Shown in pieces: positions 32,995 to 41,623 of a stretch of DNA of 64,000 nucleotides. Both the position numbers and the translations under genes were made by a program. The DNA lies in contig NZ_CP044543.1 in assembly GCF_008932115.1 (NCBI RefSeq), positions 3,168,501 through 3,232,500 on the forward strand, in the 5' to 3' direction. The DNA is from Bradyrhizobium betae (GTDB lineage Bacteria; Pseudomonadota; Alphaproteobacteria; Rhizobiales; Xanthobacteraceae). Position 1 is the first letter of the stretch. Every line of letters begins with the position of its first letter. The notes under the pieces are model-generated. The model saw only the letters and a list, made by a program, of their open reading frames with translations. It searched no databases and was not told where the DNA came from.

Positions 32995-33009
32995 TAAGTT
33001 CGTTTGATT

Positions 33010-33960
33010 ATGCGCGCAAAGCCGGCCCCGATAAATACACCTGAAGCCACGGACGCCGCCCCGCGCGGTTTCTCGATCGACGCCCATCGGCTGACCGCGC
33101 CGAAGGCGGCGCCGGGCCTGCATCTGGTCGCGACCCCCATCGGCAATCTCGGCGACATCACGCTGCGCGCGCTCCAGACGCTCGCCGGCGTCGACGTCAT
33201 CGCCTGCGAGGACACCCGCATCACGCGGCGCCTGACCGAGCGCTACGACATCTCGGCGCAGCTCAAGCAATATCACGAGCACAATGCGGAAGCTGCCCGC
33301 CCGAAGATCCTGGAGGCGCTGGCGCGGGGCGGCTCGGTCGCGCTGGTCTCCGACGCCGGCACGCCGCTGATCTCCGATCCCGGCTTCAAGCTGGTGCGCG
33401 AGGTCTGCGCAGCCGGCCATGCGGTCTATGCGCTGCCTGGCCCGTCCTCGGTGCTGGCGGCGCTGTCGGTCGCGGCATTGCCGACCGATCGTTTCTTCTT
33501 CGAGGGTTTTTTGCCGGCGAAATCGGCCGCACGCCGGTCGCGCCTTGCCGAGCTTGCCCGCATCGATGCCACGCTGGTCATGTTCGACTCCGGCAACCGC
33601 GTGCAGGATACGCTGGCCGAGCTCGCCGAGATCATGGGCACCCGCGAAGCTGCGATCTGCCGCGAGCTGACCAAGCTGCACGAGCAGATTTCGCGCGCGA
33701 CACTGACTGAGCTTGCGCGCGACGCCGATACGCTGGAGACACGCGGCGAATTCGTGCTGGTGATCGCTCCGCCAGCGGCCGATGCCGATCGGCTGACATC
33801 GGATGCGCTGGACGATCTGCTGCGCGCGCAGCTCGCCACCCATAGCGTCAAGGACGCCGTCGCGCATGCGGTCGCGCTGTCGGGACGGCCGCGCCGCGAG
33901 GTCTATGCCCGCGCGCTCGGGCTCGCAAAGGATTTGCGGGGCGACGATGGCCAAGACTGA
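33010..33960 (+). CDS. rsmI: 16S rRNA (cytidine1402-2'-O)-methyltransferase
   Basis: Methylates C1402 in the ribosomal decoding centre. The 316-residue protein has the tetrapyrrole-methylase fold: [44 protein letters not shown] and [26 protein letters not shown] are all RsmI signatures. ATG 33010 is preferred; TTG 33004 would add two residues. It overlaps the next gene by 14 bases. The order LppC-like/rsmI/yraN/gshB is conserved in alphaproteobacteria. Confidence 0.96.
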   Translation: MRAKPAPINTPEATDAAPRGFSIDAHRLTAPKAAPGLHLVATPIGNLGDITLRALQTLAGVDVIACEDTRITRRLTERYDISAQLKQYHEHNAEAARPKILEALARGGSVALVSDAGTPLISDPGFKLVREVCAAGHAVYALPGPSSVLAALSVAALPTDRFFFEGFLPAKSAARRSRLAELARIDATLVMFDSGNRVQDTLAELAEIMGTREAAICRELTKLHEQISRATLTELARDADTLETRGEFVLVIAPPAADADRLTSDALDDLLRAQLATHSVKDAVAHAVALSGRPRREVYARALGLAKDLRGDDGQD

Positions 33961-34378
33961 CGGGGCCAAGACTGACGGGACCAAGGCCGAGCGCGCCAAG
34001 GCGCCGAAAGTCGCCTCGCCCGAACGCGTCGCCGCGTTCCGCACCGGCATCTCCGCGGAAAGCCGCGCTGCGGCCTATTTGATGGCCAAGGGCTATCGCA
34101 TCCTCGCCAGGCGCTACCGCACACCGCATGGCGAGATCGACATCGTGGCGCGCCGCCGCAATCTGATCGCCTTCGTCGAGGTCAAGGCCCGTGCGACACT
34201 GGATGACGCCGCCTTCGCCGTGACACCGCGCCAGCAGCAGCGCATCATCGACGCCGCGCAAGGCTGGCTCGTCGCGCATCCCGAGCAGGCCGAATTGGAG
34301 TTGCGATTCGACGCCATGCTGATTGCGCCGCGGTCACTTCCGCGCCATGTGTTGGCGGCATTCGACGCCTCGAGCTGA
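33947..34378 (+). CDS. YraN/UPF0102 family endonuclease-like protein
   Basis: A 143-residue protein of the restriction-endonuclease-like UPF0102 family. ATG 33947 gives [20 protein letters not shown], a low-complexity Lys/Ala leader. The fold motif is [30 protein letters not shown], then [10 protein letters not shown], with the Glu-Ile-Asp and Glu-Val-Lys residues of a D/E-x-K nuclease core. Biochemical role is not established. It overlaps rsmI and precedes gshB by 10 bases. Confidence 0.9.
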   Translation: MAKTDGAKTDGTKAERAKAPKVASPERVAAFRTGISAESRAAAYLMAKGYRILARRYRTPHGEIDIVARRRNLIAFVEVKARATLDDAAFAVTPRQQQRIIDAAQGWLVAHPEQAELELRFDAMLIAPRSLPRHVLAAFDASS

Positions 34379-34388
34379 AAGGCAGACC

Positions 34389-35333
34389 ATGAAACTGAAC
34401 GTCGCCGTCCAGATGGACCCCATCGCCCGCATCAACATCAAGGGCGATTCGACCTTTGCGCTGCTGCTGGAGGCGCAGAAGCGCGGCCATGGCCTGTCCT
34501 ATTACACGCCCGACAAGCTCTCGCTGGTCGGCGAGGAAATCGTCGCTCCCGTCCAGCTCCTGACGGTGCGCGACGAGCCCGGCAATCACTTCACGCTGGG
34601 CGAGCCCAGGCGCGAGGCACTGAACGGCTTTGACGTGGTGCTGCTGCGCCAGGATCCGCCGTTCGACCTTGCCTACATCACCTCGACCCATCTGCTCGAA
34701 CGCATCCATCCGAAGACGCTGGTCGTCAACGATCCCGCCTCGGTGCGCAACGCGCCGGAAAAGCTGTTCGTGATGAACTTCCCGCAGCTGATGCCGCCGA
34801 CGCTGATCTCGCGCGACCTCGACGAGATCAACGCGTTTCGCGACAGGCACGGCGCCGTGGTGATGAAGCCGCTGCACGGCCATGGCGGCGCGGCGGTGTT
34901 CCGCGTGATGCCACAGGACATGAATTTCGGCTCGCTGTTCGACATGTTCTCGGTGACGTTCAGGGAGCCCTGGGTGATCCAGCAGTTCATTCCCGAGGTG
35001 AAGCACGGCGACAAGCGCATCATCCTGGTCAACGGCGAGTTCGCCGGCGCGGTGAACCGCGTGCCCGCCGCCGACGACCTCCGCTCCAACATGGTGCGCG
35101 GCGGCGCCGCGCAGGAGACCGAGCTCACCCCGCGCGAACGCGAGATCTGCGCCACCGTCGGCCCGGCGCTGCGCGAGCGCGGCCTGCTGTTCGTCGGCAT
35201 CGACGTCATCAACGGCAACCTCACCGAGATCAACGTGACCTCGCCGACGGGCATCCGCGCCATTGCACGGCTTGGCGGGCCCGATGTCGCGGCGAAGGTC
35301 TGGGACGTGATCGAGCAGAAGCGGAAGAGGTAA
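34389..35333 (+). CDS. gshB: Glutathione synthetase
   Basis: ATP-grasp enzyme that joins gamma-glutamylcysteine and glycine. The 314-residue protein starts at ATG 34389 ([29 protein letters not shown]). [34 protein letters not shown] (ATP lysine region) and the C-terminal [19 protein letters not shown] are family signatures. Last gene of the rsmI-yraN-gshB run. Confidence 0.97.
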   Translation: MKLNVAVQMDPIARINIKGDSTFALLLEAQKRGHGLSYYTPDKLSLVGEEIVAPVQLLTVRDEPGNHFTLGEPRREALNGFDVVLLRQDPPFDLAYITSTHLLERIHPKTLVVNDPASVRNAPEKLFVMNFPQLMPPTLISRDLDEINAFRDRHGAVVMKPLHGHGGAAVFRVMPQDMNFGSLFDMFSVTFREPWVIQQFIPEVKHGDKRIILVNGEFAGAVNRVPAADDLRSNMVRGGAAQETELTPREREICATVGPALRERGLLFVGIDVINGNLTEINVTSPTGIRAIARLGGPDVAAKVWDVIEQKRKR

Positions 35334-35791
35334 AGCGCACGTAACTTCGTAGCCCGGACACTCAATCTATCACCGTCACCCTGAGGCGGCCGCTTCTTCA
35401 GCGGCCCTCGAAGGGCGACGGCCCGGCTGCATCGCGGCCGCACATCCTTCGAGGCTCCGCGTGCGATGCGTTGCATCGCAAGCTTCGCACCTCAGGATGA
35501 CGGATCGCTCCTTGTACGCTGCGGTGGCACTGTAACTACGATTCCCTCACCACTAACCACCCATTCACCATGACGCCCCGCGCCTCATTCGAACGCAGCA
35601 GCCGTCACGCGTGAAACTACGGGGCCATTGGCCGACCGGATAACGCCCCGTTCACCATTCGCCCAGAACGCGCATCGTGACCGGCCGTCACGCGCGGCCT
35701 CGCAACACCCCTTATACTTTTACTCCCTACTCATCGATGCAGGGGAACCCGCCACGTGCGGTTCGAGTGCCCCGCGTAAGAGTAGAAGCGT
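35334..35791. other. 458-bp intergenic region before the pilus genes
   Basis: Holds a large palindromic repeat (35374-35503), then about 290 bp without coding character that should contain the cpaB promoter. A TTATACTTTTACT stretch near 35710 is the most AT-rich part and a possible -10 region. No pilin or small ORF with pilin features (no G|xxxxE cleavage motif) was seen. Confidence 0.5.
35374..35503. repeat. CGTCACCCTGAGG palindromic repeat
   Basis: CGTCACCCTGAGG at the left end and CCTCAGGATGACG at the right end are inverted copies with one mismatch. Inner segments AGCGGCCCTCGAAGG and CCTTCGAGGCTCCGC are also inverted. This is a common intergenic element type in Bradyrhizobium. Confidence 0.8.
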
Positions 35792-36610
35792 ATGAACACC
35801 GCACGCATTGTCGTTCTCGTCATCGCGCTGGCCGCCGGCGGCGTCGCTGCGTATCTGGCGAGCGGCTACGACAACAAGCCCGCGCCCGCGCTTCCCGTCG
35901 CCGAGAAGTTGCCGACGGTCGAAGTCCTGATCGCGAAGAACGACATCCAGCTCGGCCAGGCCGTCAAGCCCGAGGACCTGCAATGGCAGTCCTGGCCGGC
36001 GGCAACGGCCAGCAGCGCCTTCATCCGCCGCGACAGCCGGCCCGAAGCACAGACCCAGATCGCCGGCTCGATCGCGCGCGTCCCCCTGATGCAGGGTGAG
36101 CCGATCCGCGAGCAGAAGCTGGTGAAAGCCGAAGGCTCCGGCTTCATGGCCGCGATCCTGCCGACCGGCATGCGCGCCGTTTCCACCGAAATTTCAGCCG
36201 AGACCGGCGCCGGCGGCTTCATCCTGCCGAACGACCGCGTCGACATCGTCCTGACGCGGCGCCTGAAGAATCCCGAGGGCGCCAACGGCCCGACCGGCGG
36301 CAACGACCTCATCCTGTCCGAGGTCGTCCTGACCAACATCCGCGTGCTCGCGATCGACCAGGCGCCGAAGGAAAAGGACGGCCAGAACGCCGTCATCGGC
36401 AAGACCGTCACGCTCGAGCTCAAGCTCGACCAGGTCGCCACGCTCTCGGTCGCGCGCCAGGCCGGCACACTGACACTCGCGCTGCGCAGCATCGTCGATG
36501 CCAACGCAATCGACCTCTCGGCTGAAGACCTGGCGCTCAAGCGTCAGGGCGGCGGCGTGAACGTGATTCGTTACGGGGTACAGGCGCGGCAATTGACGTC
36601 ACAGAAGTGA
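35792..36610 (+). CDS. cpaB: Tad/Flp pilus assembly protein CpaB
   Basis: A 272-residue protein with an N-terminal membrane anchor (IVVLVIALAAGGVAAYLAS, about 5-24). A SAF domain follows (VEVLIAKNDIQLGQAVKPEDLQW), then the RcpC/CpaB beta domain (VLVNDRVDIVLTRR-like region about 145-155). CpaB/RcpC sits in the periplasm and is thought to gate the CpaC secretin during Flp pilus export. It is the first gene of a cpaB-C-D-E run, 14 bp before cpaC. Confidence 0.93.
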   Translation: MNTARIVVLVIALAAGGVAAYLASGYDNKPAPALPVAEKLPTVEVLIAKNDIQLGQAVKPEDLQWQSWPAATASSAFIRRDSRPEAQTQIAGSIARVPLMQGEPIREQKLVKAEGSGFMAAILPTGMRAVSTEISAETGAGGFILPNDRVDIVLTRRLKNPEGANGPTGGNDLILSEVVLTNIRVLAIDQAPKEKDGQNAVIGKTVTLELKLDQVATLSVARQAGTLTLALRSIVDANAIDLSAEDLALKRQGGGVNVIRYGVQARQLTSQK

Positions 36611-36623
36611 TGATGGGGACACC

Positions 36624-38141
36624 ATGAACTACGGGGACAATCGGACGGGCCTGCGCCTTCGGGGGAAGCGCACGCACTCGTTCTGGGCAGGGGCAATGCT
36701 GATGCTGGGGCTGGCCGCAGCTCCCGACTTCGTCAGCGCCGCGGATGCGCCGGTCGGTGACCAGGCGCCGTTGCAGGCACCGGATCTCGGCGTGTCGCCG
36801 GTTTCGACCATCGCGCCGACGCGCTCGCGCTCGCTGTCGCTCGGCGTCGGCAAGTCGGTCGTCATCGACCTGCCGCGCGAGGTCAAGGACGTGCTGGTGG
36901 CCGATCCCAAGATCGCCAACGCGGTGATCCGTTCGTCGCAGCGCGCCTATATCATCGGCGGCCAGGTCGGCCAGACCAACGTGGTGTTCTTCTCCTCCGA
37001 CGGCCAGCAGGTCGCCTCCTACGACATCGCCGTGAAGCGTGACCTCAACGGCATGCGCACCGCGCTGCGCCAGTCGCTGCCGGGCGTGCAGATCGAAGGC
37101 GTCGGCGACAGCGTCATGCTGACCGGCTCGGTGTCGAGCCCGGTTGAAGCACAGCAGGCCGGCGACGTCGCCGCCAAGCTCGTCGGCGGCAGCGACAAGG
37201 TCGTCAACAACATCGTCGTGCGCGGCCGCGACCAGGTGATGCTCAAGGTCGTCGTCGGTGAAGTCAGGCGCGACATCGTCAAGCAGCTGGGCGTCGATCT
37301 CAGCGCCAGCCTGAATGCCGGCACCGCGGTGGTGAATTTCAACAATTCCAACCCGTTCTCGGTCAGCGGCGGGCCGATCGTCGGCAGCAACGGGCTCGGC
37401 GTGGCCGGGCTCGCCAAGGGCGTCGCCACCGTCAGCGCCACGATGCGCGCGATGGAAAGCGCCGGCGTCATGCGCACGCTCGCCGAACCGAGCCTGACGG
37501 CGATCTCGGGCGAATCCGCCACCTTCATCGCCGGCGGCGAATTCCCGATTCCCGCAGGCTATTCCTGCGATCCGGTCACTCACGTCTGTACCACCCAGGT
37601 CACCTACAAGAAGTTCGGCATCTCCCTGAACTTCACCCCGGTCGTGCTCAGCGAAGGCCGCATCAGCCTGCGCGTCATGACCGAGGTCTCGGAGCTGTCG
37701 AACACGAACGCGATCACGCTGACGCAGGCGGTGTCCTCGACCTCGAGCAACTCGATCACCATTCCCTCGGTACAGACCCGCCGCGCCGAGACCACGCTGG
37801 AAATTCCCTCCGGCGGCTCGATGGCGATGGCCGGCCTGATCCAGCAGCACACCAAGCAGGCGATCAACGGCCTGCCCGGCGTCGACCAGGTGCCGATCAT
37901 CGGCGCGCTGTTCCGCAGCCAGGACTTCGTCAACAACGAGACCGAGCTGATGGTCATCGTGACACCCTATGTGGTGCGCGCGGTTGCCCAGAAGGAATTG
38001 TCGCGGCCCGACGACGGCTTCGCGCCGGCCTCGGACGCACAGACGGCGCTGCTCGGCCGCATGAACCGCCTCTATGGCATCGCGCGCCGTGTCGATCCAA
38101 TCGAAGGCGACCGCGGCGATTTCGGTTTCATCATCGACTGA
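36624..38141 (+). CDS. cpaC: Tad/Flp pilus outer-membrane secretin CpaC
   Basis: A 505-residue type II/IV secretin that forms the outer-membrane pilus channel. It has a signal-like N-terminus (AGAMLMLGLAAAPDFVSA) and a pilus/BON N-domain (SVVIDLPREVKDVLVADPKIANAV, then VMLTGSVSSPVEAQ). The secretin core has VTYKKFGISLNFTPVVL, LEIPSGGSMAMAGLI and GVDQVPIIGALFRSQDFVNNETELMVIVTPYVV. The N-terminal 30 residues are unusually charged before the hydrophobic segment. Confidence 0.95.
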   Translation: MNYGDNRTGLRLRGKRTHSFWAGAMLMLGLAAAPDFVSAADAPVGDQAPLQAPDLGVSPVSTIAPTRSRSLSLGVGKSVVIDLPREVKDVLVADPKIANAVIRSSQRAYIIGGQVGQTNVVFFSSDGQQVASYDIAVKRDLNGMRTALRQSLPGVQIEGVGDSVMLTGSVSSPVEAQQAGDVAAKLVGGSDKVVNNIVVRGRDQVMLKVVVGEVRRDIVKQLGVDLSASLNAGTAVVNFNNSNPFSVSGGPIVGSNGLGVAGLAKGVATVSATMRAMESAGVMRTLAEPSLTAISGESATFIAGGEFPIPAGYSCDPVTHVCTTQVTYKKFGISLNFTPVVLSEGRISLRVMTEVSELSNTNAITLTQAVSSTSSNSITIPSVQTRRAETTLEIPSGGSMAMAGLIQQHTKQAINGLPGVDQVPIIGALFRSQDFVNNETELMVIVTPYVVRAVAQKELSRPDDGFAPASDAQTALLGRMNRLYGIARRVDPIEGDRGDFGFIID

Positions 38142-38193
38142 GGCGGACGGTTTGGGGACCGGGGCAAGAAACGGGGCAAGAGGGGACCAGGCG

Positions 38194-38928
38194 ATGACGA
38201 CAACATCAGCCGATCGACGCCGCAATCTGCGGATCGCGCTCGCACTGACGGGGCTCTCCGTCATGCTGGGCGCCTGCAACACCACCGGCGAGATCGTCAC
38301 CCAGACGGTGCCGACCGATTACCGCCAGCGCCACCCGATCGCGGTTCAGGAGGGCAAGAAGTCGATCGTGATCTTCGTCGGCAAGGCGCGAGGCGGCCTC
38401 TCCGCCGCGCAGCGCTCCGACGTCGCGGGCATCGCCCGGGACTGGGTGCGCGAGGGCACCGGCTCCGTCGTCGTCGACGTGCCGGTCGACACCGCGAATT
38501 CACGCGCCGCGGCGGCGACCTATCACGACATCAGGTCCGTGCTCGCATCCGGCGGCGTGCCGTCGCGCGCCATCGTCCAGCATCCCTATCGCCCTGAAGA
38601 TCCCGGCCTGCTGCCGACCATCCGCCTGAGCTTTTCGAAGATCGCCGCGGTCGCCGGTCCCTGCGGGCTGTGGCCGGAAGACATGGGTCCGAACATCCTC
38701 GACCGCGGCTACAACGAGAACCGGCCCTACTTCAATCTCGGCTGCGCCACCCAGCGCAACCTCGCCGCCATGATCGACAACCCGGCCGACCTCGAGCAGC
38801 CGCGAGCCGAGACGCCCGCCTATACCGCACGGCGCGACATCGCCTTCGAGCGCTACCGCAAGGGCTCGACCACCACGACCACCTATCCCGAGGCCGACAA
38901 GGCCAAACTCAGCGACACCGGCAAATGA
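38194..38928 (+). CDS. cpaD: Tad/Flp pilus lipoprotein CpaD
   Basis: A 244-residue lipoprotein. ATG 38194 gives a leader ending in VMLGACNTTG with lipid-modified Cys28. The mature part matches the CpaD family (YRQRHPIAVQEGKKSIVIFVG, then GPCGLWPEDMGPN and NLGCATQRNLAAMIDNPADLEQPR). It helps assemble the CpaC secretin in the outer membrane. Its stop overlaps the cpaE start (ATGA at 38925-38928). Confidence 0.93.
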   Translation: MTTTSADRRRNLRIALALTGLSVMLGACNTTGEIVTQTVPTDYRQRHPIAVQEGKKSIVIFVGKARGGLSAAQRSDVAGIARDWVREGTGSVVVDVPVDTANSRAAAATYHDIRSVLASGGVPSRAIVQHPYRPEDPGLLPTIRLSFSKIAAVAGPCGLWPEDMGPNILDRGYNENRPYFNLGCATQRNLAAMIDNPADLEQPRAETPAYTARRDIAFERYRKGSTTTTTYPEADKAKLSDTGK

Positions 38929-40217
38929 CAGGCATTCTCGACGACGAAGACGCGGGCGATCCGCGCCACCCCGAGGAACACATTGCGCCGGTTCCTCGCA
39001 TTTCCGTGCAGGCGTTTTGCGAGACCGAGCAGACGCTCGCCGCGGTGACCGCGGCCGGGCAGGATCGCCGTCTCGCCAAGGCGCATCTCACCGCCAAGGG
39101 CGGCGGCCTTGCCGCTGCCATCGAAGTCTATGACACGATGCCGACGCCGAACGTCATCGTGATCGAATCCGACGGCACGCGCGACATTCTCGAGGGCCTC
39201 GACGATCTCGCCGGCGTCTGCGATCCCGGCACTCGCGTGGTCGTGATCGGCAATCCCAACGACACCGCGCCCTATCGCGAGCTGGTGCGCCGCGGCGTCA
39301 ACGATTACGTGGTCGGGCCGGTCGAAACCCTCGACGTCGTCCGCTCGATCTGCAGCTTGTTCTCGGCCTCCGAGGCCATCATCACCGGCCGCGTGATCGC
39401 GGTGGTCGGCGCCAAGGGCGGCGTCGGCGCTTCCACCGTCGCGCACAATTTGGCCTGGACCATCGCGCGCGACCTCGCGCTCGATTCCGTCGTGATCGAT
39501 CTCGACCTCGCCTTCGGCACTGCCGGCCTCGACTACAATCAGGACCCCGTGCAGGGCATCGCCAATGCGGTGCTGTCGCAGGACCGCCCCGATACGGCGC
39601 TGATGGAGCGCCTGCTCTCCAAATGCACCGAGCGCCTCAGCCTTCTCGCGGCGCCCGCGACGCTCGACCGCGTCTACGATTTCGGCGCCGAAGCCTTCGA
39701 TGCGATCTTCGACACGCTGCGCATGACCACGCCCTGCATCGTGCTCGACGTTCCCCACCAATGGTCGGGCTGGACGCGCCGCGCGCTGGTCAACGCCGAC
39801 GATATCGTCATCGTGGCCGAGCCCGATCTCGCGAACTTGCGCAACACCAAGAACATGCTGAACGTGCTGAAGGCGGCGCGGCCGAACGACCGGCCGCCGC
39901 TGTATTGCATCAACCAGGTCGGCATGCACAAGCGCGCGGAGATCGACGTCAAGTCGTTCGCCAAGACCATGGAAAGCCAGCCGATCGCGGTGATCCCGTT
40001 CGATTCGAAGCTGTTCTCGACCGCAGCCAACAACGGCCAGATGATCGCGGAGGTCTCCAAGAGCCACCGCACCACGCTTCTGTTTCAGAACATGGCGAAC
40101 CGTCTCGCCGGTCGCGGCGAGGTCAAGAAGCCGAAGAGCTCGTTGTTCGGACCGCTGCTGAAGAAGCTGAAGGGCAGGACGGGCCGCAGCTCGGCCCCGC
40201 ATCGCAAGGCGTCTTGA
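38925..40217 (+). CDS. cpaE: Tad/Flp pilus assembly ATPase-like protein CpaE
   Basis: A 430-residue protein with a receiver-like N-domain (about 25-145, with VIVIESDG and VRRGVNDYVVGPVETLDVV) and a ParA/MinD-type ATPase domain. The deviant Walker A is GAKGGVGAST, followed by VVIDLDLAFGTAGLDYNQDP. In Caulobacter CpaE places the pilus secretion machine at the pole. It is the last cpa gene in this run; cpaF, tadB and tadC do not follow within the window. Confidence 0.94.
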   Translation: MTGILDDEDAGDPRHPEEHIAPVPRISVQAFCETEQTLAAVTAAGQDRRLAKAHLTAKGGGLAAAIEVYDTMPTPNVIVIESDGTRDILEGLDDLAGVCDPGTRVVVIGNPNDTAPYRELVRRGVNDYVVGPVETLDVVRSICSLFSASEAIITGRVIAVVGAKGGVGASTVAHNLAWTIARDLALDSVVIDLDLAFGTAGLDYNQDPVQGIANAVLSQDRPDTALMERLLSKCTERLSLLAAPATLDRVYDFGAEAFDAIFDTLRMTTPCIVLDVPHQWSGWTRRALVNADDIVIVAEPDLANLRNTKNMLNVLKAARPNDRPPLYCINQVGMHKRAEIDVKSFAKTMESQPIAVIPFDSKLFSTAANNGQMIAEVSKSHRTTLLFQNMANRLAGRGEVKKPKSSLFGPLLKKLKGRTGRSSAPHRKAS

Positions 40218-40223
40218 GGAAAA

Positions 40224-40267
40224 GCGTTTTCGAGCGAAGTGGATCCCGGTTCGCGTCAGGAAAACGC
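40224..40267. repeat. Palindromic repeat after cpaE (same family as 30099-30142)
   Basis: GCGTTTTC (40224-40231) and GAAAACGC (40260-40267) are perfect inverted arms around GAGCGAAGTGGATCCCGGTTCGCG. It lies between convergent cpaE and the TPR gene and may serve as a bidirectional terminator. The homologous copy forms part of the hemW 5' region. Confidence 0.85.
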
Positions 40268-40296
40268 ATCTGACAAGAGGCAAACGAGAGGGCGGA

Positions 40297-41070
40297 TTAC
40301 TTGTCCGCCCGCTGCTGCTTCTTCACCAGCAACTGCCGCAGCGCCGTGACCTTTGCCGCGGCCTGATCCGGCGGCAGATCGCCCTTCACGATGGTCTCGG
40401 CCTCGGCTTGCCTGCCTTGCAGGCCCACCACCAGCGCCAGATTGGCGCGCACGCGGGAATCGCTCGCGTTGCGCCCATACGCGCGGCGCAGCGTTTCCTC
40501 GGCCCGCGGCAGATTGTTCTGGAGCATGTAGGACAGGCCGAGATTGGACAGAACCTGCGGCTCGTCGGGCACGATCTTCAGTGCGGTCGCATAATATTGC
40601 TGCGCCTCTTCGTTGCGGCCGAGCTGGTCGAGCGCAGCGCCTTGCGCCGACAGGATTCGCCAGTCGGGATCCTCCGGCGTATGCGCGCGGCTGAGCACGT
40701 CGAACGCCTGCTGGAAGTTGCCGCTGTCGGCGAGCGCGCGGCCGTAGCCGGCAAGCAGCGCCTTGTTGCTGGAATTATTGAGCACGGCCTGCTCCATCAC
40801 CGCGACGGCCTGGGCGCGCTGGCCGGTCACGCGCAGAGCCGTGCCGTATTCGAGGGCGACGTTGGGATCACCAGGCTTGGCCCGATAGCGCTCGCGCAGC
40901 GCGTCCATGTCCGGCTTGGGGTCGGCCTTGCCGGCCGTCTCCGGCTTGCCGCCGAGCGCGCCGGTGATGTCCTCGATACCGGTGGTCTGGCAGCCACCGA
41001 GCGCTAGCGCAAGGAGGCAAGGAAGCAGGAATCTCGCCGGGGGACAGGCAAGGGGCGAACGCTTGGACAT
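40297..41070 (-). CDS. TadD-like TPR lipoprotein
   Basis: A 257-residue protein with a lipobox LALGGCQTT (Cys27) and at least four tetratricopeptide repeats (about 75-235; for example NVALEYGTALRVTGQRAQAVAVMEQAV and PQVLSNLGLSYMLQNNLPRAEETLRRA). TadD of the Tad system is a TPR lipoprotein of this size, and it lies next to cpaBCDE but on the opposite strand. I infer a pilotin-like role in pilus assembly; a general TPR lipoprotein is the alternative. Confidence 0.8.
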   Translation of the reverse strand: MSKRSPLACPPARFLLPCLLALALGGCQTTGIEDITGALGGKPETAGKADPKPDMDALRERYRAKPGDPNVALEYGTALRVTGQRAQAVAVMEQAVLNNSSNKALLAGYGRALADSGNFQQAFDVLSRAHTPEDPDWRILSAQGAALDQLGRNEEAQQYYATALKIVPDEPQVLSNLGLSYMLQNNLPRAEETLRRAYGRNASDSRVRANLALVVGLQGRQAEAETIVKGDLPPDQAAAKVTALRQLLVKKQQRADK

Positions 41071-41150
41071 ACTCTGATCACTCGGCGACTGATCAGGGAT
41101 GCTTGCCGATTAACGCTAAAGTCCCGTTAAGGACGTGCCCCTCGACGACC

Positions 41151-41396
41151 TCAGTCGGTGAATTCGGCACCGAATTCGCAACCGATGCGCCAGCGCAGGC
41201 GGCATTGGCGCGAATAATCCGGCGCGAAGATGATCGTGAACTGCGGCGGCACCTCCAGGAATTCCGCCACCACTTTCACGCCCCCGTCCGAAATATCCGT
41301 GATCGTGCAGTCCCGCGGCAGCGAGCCCGCGCCAAAATGAATCTTGGCGAGCCGCGTGCACACCCGTCGTTCGCTTCTGCGGCGATTTGCAAGCAT
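41151..41396 (-). CDS. PilZ-domain protein (putative c-di-GMP receptor)
   Basis: An 81-residue single-domain protein. The two c-di-GMP-binding motifs are present: an Arg-rich R-x3-R at the N-terminus (NRRRSERR, about 4-11) and the D-x-S-x-x-G motif DISDGG (about 34-39). The rest forms the short PilZ beta barrel. It starts at ATG 41396 and lies on the same strand as the TadD-like gene, about 80 bp upstream. It could link c-di-GMP to surface attachment, but no direct evidence is present. Confidence 0.85.
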   Translation of the reverse strand: MLANRRRSERRVCTRLAKIHFGAGSLPRDCTITDISDGGVKVVAEFLEVPPQFTIIFAPDYSRQCRLRWRIGCEFGAEFTD

Positions 41397-41623
41397 GTTG
41401 ATTGTTCACTCGTTAGACTACGGCCCATCCCGTTGCCCTAGCTGTAGCGAACATTCGTTGGGATGTGCTGTGCGGAGCCGCTCGCATTCGAGCCGTAGTG
41501 TCCACGTCGTGTTTACGACTTGTTAGGGTCGGTCCAGCCAGCGCGAATGTTCCCGTATTGTTCTTGCAAAAAGGACCGGGCTCTGCTACCCCTAATTGTA
41601 CAAGAGGGCAGGCTGGTTCGGGC

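Larger units (their letters stand above)
32672..33009. other. 338-bp divergent intergenic region
   Basis: Separates the LppC-like gene from rsmI. The left part is AT-rich (AAATAGTTAACTAAAACAAA near 32759) and may hold the lipoprotein promoter. The right part holds an 8-bp-arm inverted repeat (32899-32923) and a REP-like palindrome (32947-32994). No ORF of coding character was seen. Confidence 0.6.
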
